In this document: piece after piece, positions 56,680 to 64,000 of the stretch
Numbering within the stretch: position 1 is the first letter of the stretch
Layout of the letters: every line of letters starts with the position of its first letter
NCBI RefSeq assembly: GCF_947242115.1
Contig: NC_074721.1
Coordinates: 19,521,001 to 19,585,000 of the forward strand
Direction: 5' to 3'
From: Biomphalaria glabrata
Lineage: Eukaryota > Mollusca > Gastropoda > Planorbidae
DNA: 64,000 nucleotides
Notes under the pieces: model-generated
The model's input: only the letters and a program-made list of their open reading frames with translations
What the model was told of the DNA's origin: nothing
Databases searched by the model: none
Position numbers and translations under genes: made by a program

Positions 56680-58285
56680 ACAAACGCTATTTCCGGTATT
56701 GAAAGCAAACAAAATGCATATTCTGAAGTATCTACAGTGCATTTTCCTGCTATTAAAAGTTGTATTTCAAAAACCTTATGTGCTATGCTTACTGCCTTAG
56801 ATCCTCCCGCGTCGTTCGGCGCTTTGAGCGGTAAGCTGCTTCCACAAAAATCTGTTACTGGCAATGTCTGAAGCCTCTTCCCTGCTCTGAAAACCTACAT
56901 GAAAGTGTGAAAACGTTGTACTAGGATGTCCCTGTTAGCGCTTTTCTCGTAATGGCCTCCATGTCATCGAAACTCTTATTATGCGTAATTCATTTTGTCG
57001 GAGATCATGTCCCGCAAACCTCATGCGACGCTCTGTCACAACCTTACTAAGGGGTCGACACCCAGTTCGGCGTAGGATTTCCTAGATTTAGACCCGATCT
57101 CTATAACTGACTTCTAAAATCCGACTAAGCTATCTTTCAAGAGCCACATTTAGTTCTTTTCAATTTCGGAAGATGACTATTCAGTTCATTTTATTAATTG
57201 AGCCCAGCCCTTGGTAGAAATTAGTAATTTCTCTTGGCTATGCTCTTGGAATTAGATGACTGTAGTTTGATTTAGATTTTATATCGAAAAGGGAAGTTTC
57301 ATTGTCAAAATCATTTGTTGGGGAGTCTTAAACTAAAAAATCTCTGGAGTTTTTTTTTAACAAATTCATAACCCCCATAGCTACTTTCATAGAATTTGGT
57401 GATTGTAGTTTGCTTTAGAATAAAATTGAAGAGAGAGGTTTTCAACCTTAAAACTCTCTGTATGGGGGTATTTAAACTAAAACCATCTGGAGATTTTAAA
57501 CTTAAAAAAAGCCCTCTGGAGGAGGGGGTCTAAACTCAAAATCACCCTTGGCTTGGTTACGCTCATATAATTTATTTTTTTTTAGCTTCAACCCCGCTAA
57601 AGGGGGATTTAAACTAAAGAATCCCATTTGGCTACGCTCATAGCATTTTAAGGGTGTAAATTTTTTATATTGAAGAAGTATTTTTAGCTTCAAACCTCGC
57701 TCAAACTCAAAACCACTTTTGGTTACGCTCATAACATTTTGAGTGCGTAATTTGCTTTTTTTTTAATACTGAAACGTTTTGTTTTTTAGCTTCAAACTCC
57801 GCTGAAGATGGTTTAAATTAAAGAATCCATTTGGCTACGCTCATAGAATTTTGAGTGTGTAATTTGCTTTTTTTTGTTTTTTTGAAGAGGTAGTTTTTAG
57901 CTGCTAACCCCGTTGAATGGGGGGGGGGCTTAAACACAAAACTCCTCTTGGCTAGAATCTGGTGACTGATGTATTGATAGTCTTATATTGAAGAGGGGTT
58001 TTTATCGTAGATTTCAGTGGAGGGTTTAAAATCAAAATCTTCCTTAGCTATGCTCTTGGAATTTGGGAATTGTCGTTTGAATTTTTTTTTTGTTTTGTTT
58101 TATAGAAGAGGAGGTTTTGACTACAAAACTCAAAACCCCCTTGGCTGTGCTGTGGCAAATGATGGTTTAGTATTAAAATATCAACTAAAATAAACAAAAT
58201 CAAAGCGAAAAATTAGTCACTAAATTCTATTTCGGGGGGGGGGGGGGGGGTTGAACCCCAAAACCCCACCCTGGCTACGTCCATG
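56680..58285 (-). repeat. GGGCGTAGCC repeat family A, minus-strand copy
   Basis: Starts on the minus strand at catggacgtagccagggtg (58285). Then come the G run, the AAACCCC-type array with gagcgtagcc blocks, and the LINE fragment (57160-56810; VTDFCGSSLPLKAPN readable on the minus strand). It ends near gctttcaataccggaaatag (56690). The right hAT duplication lies next to its end. Confidence 0.8.
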
Positions 58286-58289
58286 ATAT

Positions 58290-59140
58290 ATATATTTATA
58301 TGTATGTGTGTGTGTGTGTTTATTTTGACTTTCTCTACTTTTTTAGTTCGGTGTAATATAAGCGTTGCTTTTAAAACATTTTTTTTTCTATTTTGTAACT
58401 GAAAACGTTTATCTCCTCTTGTCACATTCAACATCAAAGATGCGTGTCTGCACGGCACAATTTCTTCAAGCTAAAAGATTGCAGGCCTAAGCATTTTTTC
58501 TCAAAATGTTTACAAGCAGCCTTCCACCCCCCCCCACCCCCCCAAAAAAAAAAACGTTCGCATTTTTCCTTTGATCCAGTTAGTTTACTAATGAGTTGAG
58601 TCTTGGGTGCGCTTTAAGCTTCAGAGCCAAGCATTTTGCTCCATTGTAAGCTTCCGAAATTCCATTGATCAATACCAAAATCTTTCTTTTAGTAAAAAAA
58701 AAGTTAAATTAAGAAAGCAGGGGACTGATACTAAGTTGTGAGATACATTGAAGCCAGTTGAGTATATTTGTTTGTAATAGGTTTTTCATGATCATACTTC
58801 TGGTGTAAAAGAGGTTTAGGAGAGTGTCTGGTGGTTCAATTTAAAACGCCTACTGAATGACGGCAGACACTTCTCAAGAAAACAGTATGAATGGTACAAC
58901 TTAGGAGAAGAAACAACTTCACTTCATTTCATTACTTTTTTTTAAACATAATAATATTGTTTGAACGTGCTTAATAATCAACTATGGATTTCTAATTATA
59001 ATGCAAATACAACATAGTAACCAATTTCACGCCCTATTAGTCAGCACCCTAATGTGGACAAGCTCTACGGTTTGAGAAATGATTGCGACAAATAACAAAC
59101 AAGAAATCAAAAAACACAAATAGGGGCTGGATTAGTCAAA
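58290..59140. other. No recognisable gene
   Basis: AT-rich with a TG microsatellite near 58305 and C/A runs near 58530. Confidence 0.5.
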
Positions 59141-59143
59141 AAA

Positions 59144-59235
59144 TGTGAAGAACAGCAGACAACAATGCGAAGAACAGCAGACAACAATGCGAAGAATAGC
59201 AGACAAAAATCCGAAGAACAACAGACAACATTGCA
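59144..59235. repeat. 22-bp tandem repeat, 4 units
   Basis: gaagaacagcagacaacaat then gc, with decay in the last two units. Confidence 0.9.
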
Positions 59236-59239
59236 AGAC

Positions 59240-60485
59240 TGGCTATAGAGTAGAACCCTCAAGGGAAGAAAACTCCTGGGAGACAAAGCAAACTTTGAGC
59301 AGGCGGCAGAATGAACATGGACTCAGCTGAGGGGAATAGCCTCGAAAAGAATTGCGAAGTACTGTTTCTGGCCTTTAGGCTCCACTGGAAATCAAAAGGA
59401 TCAAGTCAAGTAACTCAAACAACGCAAAAAAAAAGATAGCTTAAACTATTATACACAGAAAGAAAATATAGATCTAGATATAGCAATAAAATTTTATTTT
59501 ATCTTTTTATAACAGTTTTACTGTAAGGTAGAATCAGATTTTTTTATTGTAGAATGTTTTCACTAAAACATGATTATATTTGACGCTCACTGACACATTT
59601 TGATAAGCACCGCGCGTTGTATACAGCACAGCAATTACATCAGAAATAACGCAAATATATGTTTGTTTTGAGAATTAAAAATAACAGAAAGTTAATTTAT
59701 TCGATATATCTAAGAAAAAAAATAGGTCTGTGTGAACCCGGGTACACTATTCTGCCTCAACGTGGCACTCGGGGGAAAACGATCATTTGAGGAAGTAATT
59801 AGGCGAAATGAATAGCAAAACAAAACTCCTGTGGGAGTGTCCAATGGAATGCGAGAGCTTTTCCATTTCACGATGCTGAGTTGAAAGAGAGCTTCCACGT
59901 CCCTATCGATAATCCATGCGCTTTTCCTCACGGGACCGTTACGCTGATGGCGAGTCCTGCATGGTTAGCTTGATACAACATAGGAAAATAGGGGAGGTTC
60001 CCAGTGTACTCGGCCTTCGACCATGCATTCTAGTCCATGCGTCCGAAGTGCCAGTTATATCGGAAATAGCAATGCTTTACATAGGCTTGGATCTCTTCTA
60101 GACAAAACGGTTGTTCAAGCAGGCTTACACGCCTAGTTCTCAAAGAGCCTTCGGCTCAGCTCTTTTGACAATCAAACAGTCTGTGTGAAAATATTTATTA
60201 ATTTCAAATATATTTTTCTGAACTCCATTTTATTAAAACGTAAACATTTAAAGAAAATCGTGTTGTCTTCAAGACCTTATGTCGCACTTAAACTATGCGG
60301 GTTGCGTCATTATGTACCCCTTTTATGGATAATTCACCAATTTTCAAACTAATAAATAGCTGTCCACTCCAGCCTTCACTGGCCTGTCGTAACAATCGTC
60401 TTAGATTTAGAACGCAATAGTCCACGTGTAGAACGGGACAAAGTTTTGTGACAGCTACAGCAAGTTTAATAGTTTCCATAATTTC
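59240..60485. other. No supported gene; GC-richer unassigned block 59740-60170
   Basis: 59740-60170 is clearly GC-richer than its flanks, with short open frames on both strands, none like a family I know. Possibly a decayed mobile element. Confidence 0.35.
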
Positions 60486-60489
60486 ATGC

Positions 60490-60885
60490 CTAGATAGGAG
60501 GATCCTAGCAATGTTATTGAGATGCTACAGAAGGATCCTTGGTATCACGTTCAAAGACCGCATTACAAACCAAGAAATCAGAGACAAAGTTACTGCAGCG
60601 ATCGGAGCCCATGACGACCTTCTAACTATTGTAAAAAGACGAAACCTATGGCCACATTACAAGATCTACGGGGCTCGCAAAGACCTTCCTTCAGGGAACA
60701 GTGCCAGGATAAGAAGAAGAGGCAGACAGAAAAAGCGATAGGAGGACAACATTAAAGAATGCCATTGAGAGAGGTTCTAAACAAGGCAAAAAAAGGGAGG
60801 AATGGAGAAAGACGGTCGGCAAGTCTTGCCTGGTGCCCCTATGCTCCAAGAGACTAAGGGATAGGTAAAGGTAAAAAAAAAAGGT
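60490..60885 (+). mobile_element. RTE-type LINE, C-terminal end of ORF2
   Basis: The plus strand reads LLRCYRRILGITFKDRITNQ, then EIRDKVTAAIGAHDDLLTIV, KRRNLWPHYKIYGARKDLPS and RRRGRQKKR before a stop. A decayed EDNIKE/WCPYAPRD tail follows. It matches the RTE order (RR-x-LGI-x-x-KD, N-x-E-x-R, DLLT-x-VKRR-x-L, GRQKKRW-x-DNIKE). The 3' end runs into ggtaaaggtaaaaaaaaaag, as RTE elements often end in short repeats. 5'-truncated and dead. Confidence 0.8.
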
Positions 60886-61110
60886 AAAAATAATTATTGT
60901 GTATAATTTTACTATTTTAATGATTTGCAATGTTAAAAAAAATTAATAGTAGGGTATTTTATTTATATTTTTAAAAAATAATTGATATTGAATCTTGCGT
61001 AGCGGATGAATAAACTTGAGTTTCGATGATAAGATGATGTGGAGGGAAATGGTAAATTCTAAGGGATCAAACCAATGTAGCTATGGACCATTTTCTTACA
61101 ACGTAAGAAT

Positions 61111-61815
61111 TTACACAGGCAAGAGAAATATGTTTGTTAGTGTTTACTAGACTGCTATTGTCTATACATTTACACAGGCAAGAGAAATATGTTTGTTAGT
61201 GTATACTAGACTACTATTGTCTATACATTTAGACAGGCAAGAGAAATATGTTTGTTAGTGTATACTAGACTGCTATTGTCTATACATTTAGACAGGCAAG
61301 AGAAATATGTTTGTTAGTGTATACTAGACTGCTATTGTCTATACATTTACACAGGCAAGAGAAATATGTTTGTTAGTGTATACTAGACTACTATTGTCTA
61401 TACATTTAGACAGGCAAGAGAAATATGTTTGTTAGTGTATACTAGACTGCTATTGTCTATACATTTACACAGGCAAGAGAAATATGTTTGTTAGTGTATA
61501 CTAGACTGCTATTGTCTATACATTTACGCAGGCAAGAGAAATATGTTTGTTAGTGTATACTAGACTACTATTGTCTATACATTTAGACAGGCAAGAGAAA
61601 TATGTTTGTTAGTGTATACTAGACTACTATTGTCTATACATTTACACAGGCAAGAGAAATATGTTTGTTAGTGTATACTAGACTGCTATTGTCTATACAT
61701 TTACGCAGGCAAGAGAAATATGTTTGTTAGTGTATACTAGACTACTATTGTCTATACATTTACACAGGCAAGAGAAATATGTTTGTTAGTGTATACTAGA
61801 CTACTATTATCTATA
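61111..61815. repeat. 59-bp minisatellite, 12 units
   Basis: The unit acaggcaagagaaatatgtt then tgttagtgtatactagactg ctattgtctatacattta is almost perfect. Two variable sites (ttacac/ttagac/ttacgc and gctatt/actatt) define unit types in a mosaic order. The period is not a multiple of 3, and it has no long frame. Confidence 0.97.
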
Positions 61816-61849
61816 TATGTACTGCTTCAACAACTAAAACCTTTCTCTC

Positions 61850-62248
61850 CTCTCTAACTCACGCCCTCTAACCGCTCTCTCTCTCTCTCTCTTTCTGTCT
61901 CTCTCTCCATCTCTGTCACTCTTGTCTCTTTTTTTCGTCTCTCTCTCCTCTCTACCTCTCTCTGTGTCTCTCCTTCCCTATCTGTGTATTTTGTCACTCT
62001 TTCTTTCTTTTTTATTTTGGTTTCTCTCAGACTCTTTCTTTTTTTTTTCACTATCTCTATCTCTGTCCATCTTTTTTTCTCTCTCTCTCTCTCACTCTCT
62101 CACTCACTCTTTCTCTCTCTCTCACTCTCTCTCTCTCTCACTCTCTCTCTCTCTCTCTTTCAGCATCTTCTCTCTTTGTTTCTCTTTCTTTCTGTCCTCT
62201 TCACTTTCATTTTCTTTCTTTCTATTTGTTTTTCTTTCTCTCCCTATT
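61850..62248. repeat. CT-rich polypyrimidine tract
   Basis: About 400 bp of mostly C and T on the plus strand, with long (CT)n runs. The open frames here are low complexity. Confidence 0.95.
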
Positions 62249-62249
62249 A

Positions 62250-62738
62250 CAAATGTCGGTCTACATCATTGATAATTTCAGTTCATAAGACCTCGAACTA
62301 AAAAGAAATACGATAGAGCAGCAGTTGTTGTGTAAATAGAACGCCCTGGTTGGGTAAGACAATCTCAACTGGTTGCTGTAGTCTTTTTGAAAACCAGGTA
62401 ATTATTCATCATCGAGCCCTAGCTCGAAATAAATCATTAGGACTAAAGAAAAATGTGTTGTGTTTTTTAGGATGACTATTCATAGCAGATAGAAATATTT
62501 TCAATATAGGCTACAACAACAAGGTAGGTCATCTTCGTAGTGTAAAACTGTAAAATTGATATAAATAGATATTCAGATATGGTGTAGTAGATAAAAGATA
62601 TTTTCAAAAGCGTTAAACAAAAGAGAAATGAATTTTGAAAGCAAATTACAGGCTTTTTGTTTCATGTCAATGATTCATTTTTATTTAACTATTGTTTCGT
62701 GGTTTTATTGTTGTTTTTATAATTTTTGTCACTTTCAG
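62250..62738. other. Upstream flank of the third signal-peptide exon
   Basis: No coding evidence. Confidence 0.45.
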
Positions 62739-62810
62739 AGATGTATTGTACTTGTCTGTTAGTACTAAACGCAGTAGCAATATGGTTGACATTCTCTTTA
62801 GGGCAAGCAG
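62739..62810 (+). CDS. Signal-peptide exon of a probable third member of the cysteine-rich family (partial)
   Basis: After acceptor tttgtcactttcag, the exon reads AG then ATG (62741) and 23 codons of signal peptide (LLVLNAVAIWLTFSLGQA region). It ends G|gtatgt in phase 1. The coding part is 70 nt, exactly as in gene B and 3 nt more than gene A. The acceptor lies just before the ATG, as in both others. The rest of the gene would lie beyond 62810; no GCCPDG module is present up to 64000, so the second exon must be outside. Family membership is inferred from architecture alone. Any secreted protein gene could begin like this. Confidence 0.5.
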
Positions 62811-64000
62811 GTATGTTTCCCTTTAGTTGTTTTTTTTTTTTTGTCCTGAATTTTTTAGAAGTGTTGTTAATAATATGTAGCCTCCAGAAGTTTTTTTTTT
62901 TTTTTAATTACCAATAGGACCTATTTATGGAACGTGCTTATCATGTGATATGAATTATCTCTATACTTTTTTATGGAACATGCCGTATCGCGTGATATGA
63001 ATATTCTCTAGGGTATCTCTTTAGTTCTTGTTGATAACTATTTTAAAAAGGTATCAATGGATCTAAAAAACGGTGATCATCATGGGGGCAAATCAATTTA
63101 ACATTTTAAAATCTTGTCTGTGGATTTTATTGTAAATTGTAGATTTGTCTTTCTTTGATTTCTGAACGTACCCAAAAGTTTGCTGTAATCTGGTCATTAC
63201 ATGCTTACTTTAATGAAAGGGGATGAATTACATTAGGCTGTTTCGCATGACGTTTCCATATAGATCTATATATAGATATATACATTTAGATTGCTAATGC
63301 CAGAAATATTTCTTTTAGTGAACCACTCAACTTTAGGCACTCGACTTAAACAGCAATTATTATTTTGCTTTGTTCATACTGTTTACCTCTTAGTTTTTAC
63401 CTATAGAGATTTTTTAAACATTTTTTTAGTTATCCGTTTTTTTTAATTTAGCAATCAAAATTTTCTCTTTTTGTTTTTTTTTTGTTTTTTTATTAATGTT
63501 TACCATTTATTATATAGCTTACAAACCTTTACCAACGGGCTCCATCAAGACTACTGTTTTACATATCTATTATTTTGTCAGCCGATTATCACAATACATT
63601 TCATCAACATTATTCTCCCAAGTAGAATTTATTTTCTAACAGTTTTTTTTATTCTCTTCGTAACAATATTTACCATTCAATCTTTAGTCTTCGGTCTATC
63701 TATCCATGGTAAGTATTTGTATCGCCGTGTTGTGCATCTGGTCTATTCCATTCGCCCATGTCTAGCTTTGAACAGAGTTTATATAAGATCTTTCTCTTAA
63801 ATAAATATAAATTAGCGCTAAATTCTTTCATTACAAAGCTTATATCAAGTTATATAAGTTTAGTCTGTATGGTACAAATCTTGTACACGATACTTCTGTC
63901 ATTTCCTATTCTTGGATTAAGTAGAAACTGTGCACATTGATCCCTTATCGGAAACAATACATGAATAAATGATTTCTTAGTAATAGTGCGTGCACCTTTT
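62811..64000. other. Probable intron; one weak exon-like segment
   Basis: AT/T-rich. A hydrophobic frame ending SIHG|gtaagt at 63708 (phase 1) looks like a signal-peptide exon but has no nearby ATG or convincing acceptor. Otherwise nothing seen. Confidence 0.4.

Noticed and set aside
61922-62301. Ser/Leu/Phe-rich frames of about 100 codons
   Set aside because: Pure consequence of the CT tract.

Overview
The window is animal nuclear DNA, most likely from a pulmonate gastropod such as a freshwater snail. That is inferred from intron-bearing genes, AT-rich DNA, tRNA-derived SINEs, RTE-type and R2-type LINE remnants, many hAT transposons, and secreted cysteine-rich proteins with a GCCPDG module. 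There are no operons or bacterial features, and no identified housekeeping gene. Almost every long open frame is a by-product of tandem repeats whose unit is a multiple of 3 bp, or of the 20-bp repeat, which has no stop in any frame. Two two-exon genes can be supported, plus the first coding exon of a probable third. Gene A (minus strand, 14321-16949) encodes a signal peptide and seven near-identical modules spaced C-x6-CC-x14-C. Gene B (plus, 44257-50029) encodes a signal peptide and four of the same modules, with the later ones separated by Pro/Tyr-rich linkers. The exon at 62739-62810 (plus) encodes another signal peptide with the same phase-1 donor, and its partner exon should lie beyond the right edge. 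All three share a design: a splice acceptor a few bases before the ATG, a 67-70 nt signal-peptide exon, and a phase-1 intron. Together they look like a small family of secreted disulfide-rich proteins. Layout: 1-1553 is a 48-bp minisatellite. 1.9-9.6 kb holds a TTAA-flanked MITE, a 1.76-kb dead hAT, LINE remnants and SINEs. 11.8-13.6 kb holds three different minisatellites in a row. 14.2-17 kb is gene A, whose intron carries two repeats. 17-28.2 kb is repeat debris with SINEs, a possible solo LTR, two sister MITEs and a SPIN-like hAT MITE. 28.6-31.1 and 37-38.9 kb are copies of a repeat that begins with GGGCGTAGCC and contains a LINE fragment. A candidate unassigned exon lies at 31.3 kb. 41.3-42.4 kb is an R2-type LINE 3' end. 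44-50 kb is gene B. 50.6-58.3 kb is nested hAT and repeat sequence, including a 2.6-kb hAT with perfect 8-bp target duplications. 61-62.3 kb is a 59-bp minisatellite and a CT tract just upstream of the third signal-peptide exon. Calls rest on reading the sequence without database searches. Family names for repeats come from motif memory, and edges are approximate unless terminal repeats or target duplications are given.
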